Shown: piece after piece, positions 33,201 through 45,197 of the stretch
Layout of the letters: every line of letters begins with the position of its first letter
Position numbering within the stretch: the stretch's first letter is position 1
Assembly (NCBI GenBank): GCA_003993805.1
Contig: RSEF01000002.1
Location: 74,938,411 to 75,002,410, forward strand
Length of the DNA stretch: 64,000 nt
Reading direction: 5' to 3'
From: Himantopus leucocephalus
Lineage: Eukaryota > Chordata > Aves > Charadriiformes > Recurvirostridae
The notes under the pieces: generated by a model
The model's input: only the letters and a program-made list of their open reading frames with translations
Databases searched by the model: none
What the model was told of the DNA's origin: nothing
Program-made: the position numbers and the translations under genes

Positions 33201-36138
33201 GACCAGCAGCAATTAGGATCCAGGCCAGTGCCTTCAGTGAATAATGGTCTTGGTTACTTGGAAATATCAGATGGCTTCAGCTTTATGCAGTTGCTATGAG
33301 GAAAAAAAGTTAAGTAAACAAAGAAAAAGAATAAGAGGAGGGAGTGGTGTTTTTTTATTGGCATAGTCAAGAAGGGCAGTCAAAAAGAGAGAAAGAAACT
33401 GGAAAACAATACCCTGGGTCTTCTCTTGCAACCCACAGCACAGCACAGAACAGACATTTCTTCGTGCACCTTGATGTTCAATACCCTTCTCCATGAACAC
33501 TTTTGGTTCCTGTCCCTCAGAGACCTTCCTTGGAGGCCAGTTTCGTTATTTGGGTGTCCCACTGTTAAGATTTGTTTCTAATGCCTAACATAGGATCTTC
33601 ATCACCATGCAGTCCTGGGACCCCGTCCCCACAGAACACCCTCACATCTCATGGCCTCCGTGGGACCTGGTGGTACTCAACAGCTTATCCCTGGGGTCAG
33701 CACTCAGCAGTTGTCCCTTTTCTGTGAGTTGTGTCCAAATAGTCCTCCTGGCTTCCTCCGGGGCTTTGAAGATGGGAGATCCTGAGATGGGAGACTGAGA
33801 GGGAGATTATTTCTGGAGATTTTCCAGAGCTGCCACACTGCCTGTTGCAGAGATGCCTTCCTCTCCTACAGATAAGGGAAAAATGCTTTCAGATTCCTTG
33901 AAATAATTGAATTTTGTCTTTCCTCGGATAAATAAGATAACCTGAGGGAACCAATTACGCTGTGTTTCTTCGTGTTTAGCTGTGCAAGGAGGCACTCAGC
34001 CACCTTTGCCAGACCAGCCTTGGAGTTTGTAGTCTTTTACACTTCTGCTGCTGACCGGCAGTGTGTGTCCCACCTGGACCCAGGAGTGGTGCAGGTAGCT
34101 CTTGCGAATCGGGGGCCTCCACCTTGATTTTTGGGCCAGTCTCCCTTTTCTGGTGCAGACTAGCCCTGAGCACAGAGGTGGGCGCAAGCCTTCCTCAGCA
34201 CGCCACTGCTCAGAAATAAATCGTGCCCCTTTTGCTGCCCTGCAGAACCCCCCTGAGGACTCCAAGGTGATGCAGGATTTCTCCTCCTTGCAGCTTGCTT
34301 TCCCTGCCCGCAGCAGGGGTTGCCTCCTCTCCTGGCACTCCCCGCAGTGGCCCGCGTTTCCCTCTGGAGATGCAGCCTGTAATGAGATCAAGATGGAGGG
34401 GCAGCCCTTTAGCAACCCTTCGGCTTGCTCGAGCAATGGAGGAGGGCTGCCAGTGCACCCGTCAGTGGGACGAGGTCTGGGTAGTCTTGCCTTCCAGCAA
34501 CGATGGAGCCGACCCTTCCAGGGCAGTGTACTCTCGCTGCGATGACACCAAAAAAGCCTTGGCTCCTTGCAGGCTGCTGGCACACACGGCTCGCTAGAGC
34601 ACTGGCAAGTTTTTAAGGTTTTGTCAGATGGGAACAGTGGTGGAGAAAAGAAAAGTGAAACCAGATGTTTTTCCTTACGGTTGCTTCATATTCGTATGGG
34701 GGGGAGAAGAGAGGCCATAAAAATGTCATAACCCTTGATCCCTGAGGCTCAGCATTATACCCTGCAAAAGCCAGTGCCGTAAATCCGCACCTCCGCCTCG
34801 GCAGCTGTGGGTCCTGACGGGGCGAGACTGTTGCGATAGCTGGCGGTGGGGGGGGAAACCTTTGCGTCTGTCAGCATAAACTGGAGGAAAAAGCCTTTTG
34901 GAAGTTAACACCGATAGGCTACTTTCATGGAATCAGTTATTTTTTCATATTTCTCTGGGGATGCATCAGTGCCGAGTCCCAAGGCTGACCAGCAGGCTTA
35001 GAAATTTGGGATGTGTCTGCACTGCAATCAATCTACCCCGCAGGCTGTGCCGATGGAGCGGAGTTAACTTTGTCCTCCCCAGCCCGGGCTCGCCTGTCAG
35101 CACAGCCAGAGCAGTGCAGCACTGGAGGGTGAGGACTCCACACCGAAGCATTCCCCAAACTTGCCGGGTGGGGTTTTGCAGCCCTGGCTGCGCCTCAGGC
35201 ACCCAGTCTGGGTACCGCTGTGTAGAAGCAGTTCTGGTCAGAGGATCCGGCTGGCACCAGAGGAGAGCTGCTAGGAAAAGTCTGACTCCAGTCATCTCTT
35301 TTATTTGTTTTTTATTATTTTGTATTGCAGAGGCTGCTCGTGTTAGTCAGAAAACAACCGTGAGGAGTGCCAGGCAGCCCCCTTCCAGGGAAATGTGTGC
35401 TTGGGTGAACACGGGGATGGAGGAGAGGAAATGAGAGTTGTGTACACATGCGTCTCAAGCCAAACAAGGATGTAAACAGAAAGCNGCTGTGATGACTGGA
35501 TATTTTTTCTTGATATGTCTTGATCGCTTGCTCACTTTCTGCCTACGCGTCAGCAGTGAGGAAAGGTTTTCCCTAATCTGATACAGACTGCACGGGTGCG
35601 CATCAGCCTTGCAGGGGCTGGAGCAGGAGGTGACTTCAGCCACCAGCCCGGATTCTGAATTTCCCTGCAAGGTCAAAAGTGACTAGGGTTAGCCCTATTT
35701 TGGGGGGATAAGCTGTGCCACTTCCCATAGGATTCAGGTAGTTTGCTGTGCTGGGCAATGTATGGTTACAGCGTTACTTGTACTGATAGGTAAACAGGAC
35801 CAAAAACAGCAGGAAAGGTGGGGAGAGTACCGAGATGGCAGTAGGCTTGAACTCAGAAGATTTCATTTTGGATCTCGATTCAGCCAAAGACTCCTGTGGT
35901 TTCTGTGGTCAAATCATGTAAACCAGCTTTTGGAGCCTTCTGCCCTTTTGCAAAAGAAGCGAGCTGCCCTTGGTAGTCTCCGCTGGGCCCTGAGATTGCA
36001 CGCTGCTCAGGTATTACGACAGCATGGCCCAATTGGTTAGAATAATTTTAAAAAGTATTTTCATATGGGGGTTAGTCATCCTGTAAAATAATTTAATGGA
36101 ATGACTGCAGCTTTCTTTGACTTTGCAACATGTTTTAC
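27241..36138. other. No gene recognised; unique DNA
   Basis: This includes a C-rich, CpG-containing stretch near 28420-28585 and a TATAAAG word near 29370 with no transcript attached. A single unresolved base lies at 35485. Open frames up to about 195 codons (for example 33996-34583, minus) overlap frames on the other strand and show no domain. I recognise no repeat family in this stretch. Confidence 0.5.
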
Positions 36139-36172
36139 TCACAAAGTGACTAAAAGTTTAGTCCCTTTGTGA
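36139..36172. repeat. Near-perfect 16-bp inverted repeat (hairpin)
   Basis: The left arm 36139-36154 (TCACAAAGTGACTAAA) pairs with the right arm 36157-36172 (TTTAGTCCCTTTGTGA) at 15 of 16 positions. The loop is only two bases. It is similar in scale to the hairpin at 2558-2596 but unrelated in sequence. No mobile-element family is recognised. Confidence 0.85.
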
Positions 36173-36419
36173 AAGGAATTGCAGACATTTTACCTCACTG
36201 CTTGATTGCTCTTCTCCATCACCACACCAAGTGATGGAAAGTTGGAGACATTCACAAGCTGCCTGGCATTGTCATCACACTACTTGTGCGAACGCTGGTA
36301 CCCTGGGCATCCTGGTGCACTGCAGCTACCAAAAATAGATTATTCTGTGGGCGACTGTGCTTCCACCAACTTTGTATTGGCTGGGGTGTTCTCAGACAAA
36401 CACAGTTCTTCTGGTCCTC

Positions 36420-36790
36420 CATCAGTGATCACGTTTTCTAGACCTCTGGTCTATCTCATGCCTCTCTTCTGGACTCTTTCAGTTGGTTGGTGTTGAAGTG
36501 TTGTGTCCAAAACCGGAGAGCAGCCCAGCTCCAGCCTGAAGGATTACTTCACTTGTCCCGAGGGCTTTTCTCCTGTTTATACATCCAGCACACTGTTTGC
36601 CTTTTTCCTAATGGTGTTGCACTGTTGATTGACATTCAACATATGACCTGATCCTCCCCTGCAGAATGTGTACAGAGATGGTGGTGTCTTCATCCTGGAT
36701 CTGGGAAATGACGTATTCTACCAGCATATAGTTCCTTGCGCTTGCGCCACTTGAAATGCGCTCTCTTTCTCTGTGACCATTTCTTCAGTT
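36420..36790 (-). mobile_element. Ancient CR1/L3-type LINE fragment (reverse orientation)
   Basis: The + strand has the order of a reversed old CR1-like 3' region. First comes CTTCTGGACTCTTTCAG, then GTGTCCAAAACCGGAGAGCAG (the 'gtgcccaaaactgaacacagtactcca' block) and AGCTCCAGCCTGAAGGATTAC. CACACTGTTTGCCTTTTTCC then corresponds to the 'ttggccttttttgc' block, followed by a GTTGATTGACATTCAACAT block. Divergence is high and the edges are approximate. It belongs to an older layer than the copy at 26905-27240. Confidence 0.65.
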
Positions 36791-39700
36791 TTCCTGTGGT
36801 TAATGGAAAGAAACTTTTATGCTTGATTCAGAGAGTTGATCAATGTTCATTTGGGGGAGGCCGGCTTGGGCGATGGAGTTGTGGCAGGTCAGGGCACCAG
36901 GAGACAGGGGGAGATGTTACGCGCAAAACTGAAATCTAATGGCTGATGTTACAACGCTCAGTTGTGAAAATACTAGTTAGCTCTGTCAAGCGATGCGTGT
37001 TGCTGACCGGCTTTAGAAGTAATTACAAAAGATTGCCTGGTTGTAGAAATAAGCGTAAGAACAGTTTTGCATCTCTCTTTGAGTTAGGGAGTTAGTAATA
37101 GCCAGAGGGCGACGATTTCATGTGCATACCTACTATCTCCGGGCATTTTGCAAAATGACTGAAAACTACAGCCACTTTGTGAAATGACTGGTTTCACAAT
37201 AAGAGAACATAACGTATGTGCCTTAAAAGGTTACTGTAACTGAAACAGAGCAATAACTCAACAGCACCTTTGAGTGTTCAGTGAGAGACAAAATTTTTTG
37301 GAGGAGAGAAGAGTCCGCTCCCTCTGTCAGATATTCTCCCTGTCCCTGTTGCAGCTGAGCACTTTGAAGCCATTAGAAAGGACAGAATCGCCTTTAGACT
37401 TCTGTTAACCTGGAAACTCCCCTAGTACTGCATTTTTTTTTGCTATTGTCCAAAACTCTTCCTCTTGCACCCAGCTGCTTCTTCTTGCTCCTTTCGCTTT
37501 AGTTCAGTGCAGCAGAACTTCTCCAGGATTAAAAACTGCTCCTTCTGCCATGCAAGTGTTGGGAGAGGAGAGTGATTGCTGGGCAACTGATGAGCTGGGG
37601 TGAAACAGTGTTGGGAAAGAGAGCACAATGTTCTTTTCTTTTTATGGAAAGTGATATATTACTATAGACCACAGTAATCCAAGGTCTGCTCTTAGCTACT
37701 TCACGATTAGCGAACAGGCCCCACTTGTGCTGTACCGACCATTTGTGCAGCTGTGGTAGGCACGAGGGTGTCAATTAATCTTGATTTGTGCTATAGGATT
37801 ACTTCATACAAGAGGAAATTTATCCTCGGGTTTGGTTTCAGTGTATGTAGATGGACACCACGCTATCTTTGCAGGGAAAGCACAGGGCTGTGCTGTGCCA
37901 GGCGAGTCACTGGTCCTCACTGGAACTTCCCTGGCAAATTCCCTCTCTTCTTGGGAGCCCTAACTTAGTCTAAAAGATGGAGCAATCAGCACACAGTACA
38001 AAATGTTTCGCAAACTTTGCCCAGTCTGTCCCTGTGTCACACCCATTTTAGGGAAAAGAAAAATAAGGCTTTTGCTCAGCCATATAAATGGTTGTAATTA
38101 TTATTCGCATGGCAGCTCAAACTTTGTGAGATGCAGGGTAAACACAGAAACAGGTGAAGCCCTGGTTCTGCATCAGAGAGCACAAAGTGTGCATAGGCAA
38201 AAAAAACCCCAAAAGACAAAAAAAGATGTAGGCAAGCACACCCTCCAAGAACAGACATGTGTTGTGTTTTAATATTCCTTCTACCACCATCCTGAATCAG
38301 AGAAAAATGAATTTATCTTCAAAACTGCAAGGCCCAGAGAAATAAACAAACAGCAAACCACAAACGTGGTATTCTTCTCACTGGCTTCTTTTGCAAGGTG
38401 ATGTTTGTGCAGAAGAATGAAGCTCTTGTCTCCGAGGTGCGATGAAAAAATATGGAATAATGTGACTTGTGAAAAAATCATGAGACCCGCCAAACCGTTT
38501 CTCAGTCCGTTGCCCAAGTGTACCTGTTCTCCTTCTCTATCCGACGTGCCAGCCCCTGCTGCGTGAAGCCACGCTCCCCAGGGACCAGGCAGCCCTGAAA
38601 TGGGCGCAAGGCAGCACGTGCCGGCTGATCTAGCCAGTACAGGTCAAAGCAGGGAAGAGGGAGCAGCCACGGCCTTCAGCAAAAAAAAAAAAACAAAAAA
38701 CCAAACAGTTCAGGGACCTAGAGAACTGGCTGCCTCTGTGAGCCGGGGCTGAAGTCCTCGCTGCTGTGCCTCTGCTGCGATGGCTCCCTGCCTGACCCCG
38801 CTCGGCTGCAGCTAGCTCAAGTATGCCAGCCACGCCGATTGCAACGTGGAGATCACTGCGCGCGAGCCAGAGGAGAAAATAGCTGGGCAGATGGTGCTAT
38901 ATTAAGGAGAGCGTCTCAGAATTGTCTGCTGGGATTCTCCGGGGGCAAGGGTCCGTCTTGGCCTCACTTGCTCTCTGCCTTCCCCAGCACCTCCTCCTCT
39001 TCTGCCCCTTTCCTCCCTTGCAGACCCTCCCTCGCTGAGGAAGCCGTGGGGTGATGCACGGCCCGAGGGGTGCTACCTCCAGCTGGAATACGGGGGAAGA
39101 TGAAACCTCGGGTGTAGGAAGCCCGCGTCCCATCTGTGTTCCAGCAAGCCGGAGGCCCCTCTGTTCCCACGCCCCGATCCAGCCCTCTGCTCTGCCACAG
39201 GTCCCAGGGCAGGACCCAAACGGCAGTCTTCTGCAGGGATGGGCTGGCACGGGTGAGGGAGGGCCTCCTAATCTTCCTTGTCAGCAATCAGCTTTCTTCT
39301 CTTCAGTCTCCACGGGGGAAGGACTTGCAGCAGCATGTTTTTCTTCTTCCTCTCCTTTCCCCCGCCTCCCACCGCTCCCGGCCAGTACCAGCCCTGCTCC
39401 TCATCCCTGCCAGTTGTCTCTGCCTCCCTCCCAGCTCTCCCCTCCGGTTCCCAGCTAAGCTCCAGCGAGCAGGGCAGCAGGCAGGGGCCGGAGGGGAGGA
39501 CAGTGACAAGACACAGCTGCCTGCTGCTCTTAGCAGCTCGGAGAGTGGCCCCTAGTGACCAGCAGCAGAGCGGGCTGGGGGGCATGGGCGGCCGCATGGC
39601 GGGACGGAGGGCACTGGTGTCCCCTCGGGAGGTCAGGGCGCACTCCCCCGGGGTCACCTTTTGTAAACAAACAGGACGTGTCTTGCACAGAAAACAAATG

Positions 39701-40814
39701 GGAGCAGAAAAACGCTCGGGTTGATGATGCAATTGAGGGGCCTGAAGATTTGCAGCTTTGCACTATTACCCTTAAACATTTTTGGTGGCACTAAGACCAT
39801 TTCCTCGGGCAGGGAGGTCTCAAGGAGTCTGGGCAGAAGTCGCCTTGCCCCATCTCCTCCCCAGCTCTGCTGGAAAAAAGAGGCCGCACGTTGCATGACT
39901 TTTCCAGCCCTTTGAAACATCCTAATGGATAGTACAAAGACGGTAGCTGAAAGAACGTGGAACGGTCATCCTCCTTTATCAGTGCAGGCATCTGGTGTTT
40001 GGGGGGCTCAGAAGGGAACGGAGCTGTCTGGTCAGCTGTGATATGAGCTCCAGTGCAGCATGTCTGGGCTGTGGCTGGGATCCCTTAGCTGGTCACCATA
40101 GAAAACTGGACTGCAGAGAAGCCCTGGAGTTGCTCTAAGTAATGGATGTTCAGGTTCCTGCACGTATGGAGAGAAAACTGGCTCCTTTCACTGGTCAGAG
40201 TATGGAAAGACCAAAGATGGAAATACTGGGATTGGTCGCGGTGGGTGTCGAAAGGGATGCTGGAAGATAAAGAAGCACAGCAGCCACATGGGAACAGTAG
40301 TGCAGTCACCCAGAGATGCTGCAAAAGCCATGTGGGACAGTGGCCATCGTTTGCTCTTTATAGCACACATCTTACTTGGTTAGCTCTTCTGTTGTAAGAG
40401 TAATTTTACCGTCTGCAAACAGTTTTCATGACACTCCTTTTCCATACAGCCCTTTCACAATGTTTTTTCCATGTTAAACGTGACAGGTTTTTAAGTGTAA
40501 GATTGTCACAGAAAAAGAATTTTGATTTTTTTCTGGCTCCTGAACATTTAAAAAATCTTGTCCACTGCATTGCTCCCAAATAATTTTTTTCCAGTTGTTA
40601 AAATACGATACCTCTGGGTTTAGATCGTGTGATTCTCCATATCACTGTTACCGAATGGTATTTTGCCCCACCACATCGTGGTCCTCTCAGGACATGGGTT
40701 TGATTCTGAGTCCGTGAGGAAAGAGGCAGGCGAGGTCCCCAGCTGCCTGATGCGAAGCGCCGGTGCTTGAGAGAGGGAAATACTAATTCTGTTGTAGAAA
40801 GCGATGTGACATGC
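36791..40814. other. No gene recognised; unique DNA
   Basis: About 36950-37260 is an AT-rich island with a small stem at TGTGAAATGACTGGTTTCACA (near 37178). An A-rich tract lies near 38682-38705. 39050-39660 is GC-rich with scattered CpGs, and carries long overlapping frames on both strands that look like composition effects. No recognisable coding domain, repeat or RNA gene is seen. Confidence 0.5.
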
Positions 40815-41130
40815 CATCTGCACAATGCGGGGCAGTTCTGGTCATTCACGTTCAAAAAAGATTGATTCACGCTGGAACAGGTGCAAAGAAAGGCAGCGGG
40901 AGGATTAGGGCATTGGAGAGCTGAAGTTATAAAAGTAGACTAAGAGAGCTTGGCTTATTTAGTCCAGCACCACGAAGGCTGAGAGGGGGATATGATCGCT
41001 CTCTATAAATACATCCTGGAGGTTAACGCTAAGGAGGAAGAGGAGCTATTTCAGTTAAAGGACAATGCTGACACAAAAGTAAATGGGTATCATAAACCCA
41101 GCATGCAGAAACCAAGGTGGGAAGTTAGGT
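40815..41130 (+). mobile_element. Diverged CR1 LINE internal/3' fragment
   Basis: The + strand shows GATTCACGCTGGAACAGGTGC (about 40863), then AGAGAGCTTGGCTTATTTAG and GAAGGCTGAGAGGGGGATATG. These are followed by ATCGCTCTCTATAAATACATC and the GAGCTATTTCAGTTAAAGGAC block. All are ordered as in the CR1 segment that reads 'aagagcttggcttgtttagcc...gaaggctgag.gggatatgattgctctctataaatacatc'. The copy stops before the terminal 8-base repeats, so it is old and truncated or eroded at its 3' side. Confidence 0.85.
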
Positions 41131-44100
41131 AGATTAGTCAGGCATTGCTGCTGGCAAGGCGAGGGCAGGGTGAGGGCAGGGGGCTTGGGCAGCTCGCTGT
41201 GGCTCCCCGTACCACGGGCTGGGCACAGCAGCCATGGGCTCATGGGACCCTGGCAGGAGATATCTGCCTGACCCTGTTTGGTGGAGTGCTGGGGAGGTGG
41301 CACAGCAGATCTGCAGCTCCCACCCTGCTTGAACCCTGAGGGCACTGGCAGCCCCGACGTCCCTGCCTGGTCCCCCAGGTCTCCCCCACAGCCCAGGACC
41401 CCATGTCAGCCCCTGGGGCCGTCAACCCCTGCCCCAGAGATGCCACAGTAGGGCCAATCTCCACTCCCCACCACCCTGCCCTGCTGTGGACAGGCACCTG
41501 CTGGCCATGTTAGCCCTGCTGCTGGGGGTGAGCAACGCGGGGCCCTGCTGGTCTTCACACAGGGCTTTCACCAGCCCCTTGGCTACAACGGCCACAGTAG
41601 TCTCAGTTTGCCTGCCTGGAGAGGGAGGAAGCACCATTGAGACAGGGTGCGCTGGTGCCTCTTTGTTTCATGGATGGGGCAGGAGAGGTTCCCGTGTAAT
41701 GGCTTTGATGTGGGATTTTGGGGTATGGAAGGAGGCGGCTGCCCCGGCCTGCTGCTGGCCATGGGGTCAGGGCCTGGGAGCGCAGCCGGCTCCCCAGGGC
41801 TGGTGCTGCAGCAGTGCGGGGCGTCCCCAGGAGGCCGTGGACATTTTGTTCCTGGCACAGAGCGGGGTCGGCCGCTGGAGTTAGCCCATGGCCAAGAAGC
41901 TCTCTCTGGGCGTGTCTGTCGCTTGAAATCACTCGCATCGTGTTGTGCTTCAATTCTCTGACTTGGGCTTCAGATCTCACTGCCTAAAAACATTGGCAAG
42001 GCGAAGGGACGAGTGAGTTGCTCTCAGTGATGGGAGCCGAGTGGCTGCTGGCGGCCACTCCGGTTTTATTTCCACCCCATGCCATATGCTCGCTGAGAGA
42101 CTTCACCTTCGGATCAGTGAGATGAAGAAGAGCTGCCAGGGAAACTGTGTCCCCTGCTGAGGGGCGCTCAGCCAGGGCGGGATCCCTGCCTTCCCTTCCC
42201 AGGACGATGCTGCTGCTGGCTCTCGGGATGCTCTGCCGGCACAGTGCTCCGAGCACACCCCTCCTTCAGTGGCCAGGCCACCCGCCTCAGGACTGGGTGA
42301 CATAAAGTGATGGAGACTGTACCTGGCTGGCGGGGTGGGCTTTTATCTCTCTTTGCAAAACAAATAATGTCGTGGTCACAAGTATCCCAGCTCATGTGTT
42401 TTGGGGTTTCCCCCTCTCTTTTCTATTTTCATTGCTTGAGGGTGAGGGCAGCCCATGGGATGAGTATTTCACTCCAGACTTCCATTCAGCTGTTAAGTCG
42501 GGATGTTTGCCAGAAATGTAATTCTTTCTTATATCTCCAGGATAATAGCTGGGCAGGATGGCGGATGGCTCATTCAGGACGAGACATTACAACACTTTTA
42601 TTCCTGGCATAGGATGGCATGTGGCTGTACCGCCTCTGGGTAGGTGCTCGGCTGCTTGGCTCACAGTGCTTCTTTAAGGGGAGATTTTTTTTTATTTATT
42701 TATTTTTTTTAAATACCTCTTCACTTGCTTTGCCCAGTGATTTCTGCTGGTTGGGACATCCTGTATCAAAAAGGGACCCGTCAGTGCATGCGTTGGATAC
42801 CTGCTGCCCTCTAATGGCTGCCTGTCCCTGCAAGTCTTGGGACAGCACAGGTTTTGTCCACTCAGTGAAAGAAATCTGCTTAGCTCAGAGCTTCTCCCTG
42901 CGATTTCATAGCATGGGACCAACCTCTGGAGAGAGAGTGTGGAGAGATCTCTTCATTACTCTTCATGGTGTAACGTGCCTCTTCCTTTTCCCCGCACTCA
43001 GTGCAAATCCCATCTTTTGCTGCTTGCTTCTGCCACATCCCACCCTGCTTTGATTCTTATTAGGGAAGAACTTGCCTTTCCTAATGGCTTTAGATGCAGT
43101 TTAGAGGGTGGACAAAGAAGAAAAACAACAGTGCAGCTCTTGAACTCCATCAGCTTTCTGCAGACCACAGGAGACCTGAAGAACATGGTCGGAGAGACAC
43201 TGCTGTGGACTTGCCAAACACTTGGAGAGAGTTCAGACAGCTCTATTTGTGAAACGCTTTACTGTGGTAACGGAGACACACAGTGTCAACTTCTGCTAGT
43301 TCACTAGCAGACGTGTAATAAAGTCTCCTCTGTTCTGAGAAAGCTATCGGTGCCCTGCCTGCCTTGTTGACTTAGAGGGATTACATTTCTTACCAAGCGG
43401 GGACCATGCAGTTCCCTGCTGAATGGTTTGCTGCTGCTTATCTGCGGGCAAGGTACAGTGTGTTGCTCCCTCAGGAGCATTTCCTGAACCAGCATGGGCT
43501 CCCTGGAAAGCCTGGTGCTCATCGAGTGTTGTGGAGTTGTTCTGGTTTTCTCCCCAAAACCAAAATCTTTAAGACTGTCTGGAGGTACACTGCTGTATTG
43601 GAGCAGCACAAGGGAAGCAGTAAAATAGCTGGAAGGAATTTTGCAGATGAGTTAATGATCAGTGGAGTATGAAGAATGGTACCGACACAGCCTGCATCTC
43701 TTTGCCAAGGAATCTAGCATCCTACTGAGGACTGGAGGCCGTAAGCGACAGGGGAAAACGAAAGATGAATTGCAGTTAAGCAGACAAACAAGCACTCCAA
43801 CAACTCTTGGAGGAAAGTTCCAGGGGCTAGAGCCTAACCTCATTCACAGCTTTCTCCCTCTTTGCCTTAACTACTTTTGCTAATTTTGATAACAATCTCA
43901 GTGAGAACGCAGGATCGCGACTGTTGTTTCATCACAGTTAGCTAGCCTTGGTGAAAGTTTAATGAAAACAGCAAGACTGCAGTCTTTGATGTTCCCTATT
44001 CTATCCAGCCTGGAAAGACGACTTTTAGTGCTCTATTTATAAAATGTATTTTAAATCTGGGTTTGTACATTTTGGAAGGTGGGGGGGTGAAAGCCTGGCT

Positions 44101-45160
44101 TCATTCAGATCAGTGGGAGTTCTGCCATGATTTGCACGGGCCAGGTTTTCATCCTTGTTTATGTAGTTTTGCAGCCAGGCTGAAGAACTATTAGGATGCC
44201 TGGGCCAGAAAGAGAAATCTTGAATCTCAGTTTTTTGGTTTTTTTTTTTCACTGCTGCAAACAGTTGGGGTAAAAATGCTGGGAAAGTCCCAAGGAAATT
44301 GAATTGGCATAGAAGTCATGTGTTTAGCTGGCTGTGTTTTTGATGCTTTTTTTCGTGCTCCCCATCTCCTCTCTCGCTGCCTAAACCGAGAACGATGTGC
44401 TACAGACCAGCCTGACCTGCCGAGAGCTGCAATTCTGACACGCAGCCATCTGCAATGCCTTCACCGGCAGGGGAATGCTGGGTAGCTTTTTAAGATCAGA
44501 TAATAGGCGGGTGCAAGACAACCAGAAGTCTGAACATACTTAGTAAGCAACGTTCCTGGCTAATGTAGGCAGCAGTCGGTTTAACAGCAATCCGCATTTT
44601 GTAGCCAAGGCGCTATGGGATGTGCTTGGATCAGGTTTGGGCATGCACCAGGTGAAAAAACTGCTCTGTTAGATGGGTTGCTTTTTCTAAGCAACACACT
44701 GAACTAGGAGTCATGTGTGAAAAGGATTTCTAGGTCACATCCCTGTGACTGTGAATTTGCACCCATGGGGTTTTCAGGTGGTCTTTCTATATCTAGTAGC
44801 ACTCATCAGCTTTTAAATTCCCCAGTCTGTGTCTGTGCAGCAAAGACCATGTGCAGCTGTTCATTTCATTTGACAAATCCTGCACCTCATATTCCAGACT
44901 AACAGTCAACATACTTAAAATTTCTATTTTGGGTAGAACAGTGAAACCAATAGGTTGCAGTGTAGTTTTTACCCCAGAAGCTGCATTGATTTTAAAAATG
45001 GCTACATCTATGCAGCTTCGTCTGCTAAAACACTGGGATGCAAGATGCCAGACAAACTAACCTGAACATCCACACACGTCTGCAAGAATTTAAAGCAGCT
45101 GTATGATTTTAAACTCATTTAGTTTAATATTTTACTGCCCAAGTGTAGCACCTTGTGCAG
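41131..45160. other. No gene recognised; unique DNA with a possible polyadenylation signal
   Basis: The first kilobase is GC-rich with overlapping frames on both strands. A T-rich tract with TTTA units lies near 42687-42711. GTGTAATAAAGTCTCC near 43314 contains an AATAAA hexamer followed by T-rich sequence, but no transcript is identified upstream. An ancient repeat motif near 44090-44170 is listed separately. Confidence 0.5.
44090..44170. repeat. Ancient amniote repeat motif
   Basis: AAGCCTGGCTTCATTCAGATC, then AGTGGGAGTTCTGCCATGA, then GGGCCAGGTTTTCATCC follow the order of an old amniote repeat I remember as '...ttgaagtcaatgggagttttgccattgacttcaatgggggcaggatttca'. It is diverged and the family name is uncertain. 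Confidence 0.4.
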
Positions 45161-45197
45161 TGAAAGTTTCATGGGTACTTGAAAGTTTCATGGGTAC
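45161..45197. repeat. Tandem duplication of a 19-base unit
   Basis: The unit TGAAAGTTTCATGGGTACT occupies 45161-45179 and recurs at 45180-45197 without its last base, with no mismatch. A perfect match suggests a recent local duplication. Confidence 0.92.

Noticed and set aside
33996..34583. 195-codon minus-strand frame
   Set aside because: It overlaps a 147-codon + strand frame through the same GC-rich DNA. Open frames on both strands point to composition, not coding.
37090..37115. CCAGAGGGCGACG, resembling a CTCF core
   Set aside because: It needs a one-base gap to fit the consensus and lacks the flanking conserved positions.
39050..39740. Cluster of 135-154 codon frames on both strands in GC-rich sequence
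   Set aside because: Frames in both orientations are open at once, with low-complexity proline- and serine-rich products. There is no start context, domain or splice support.
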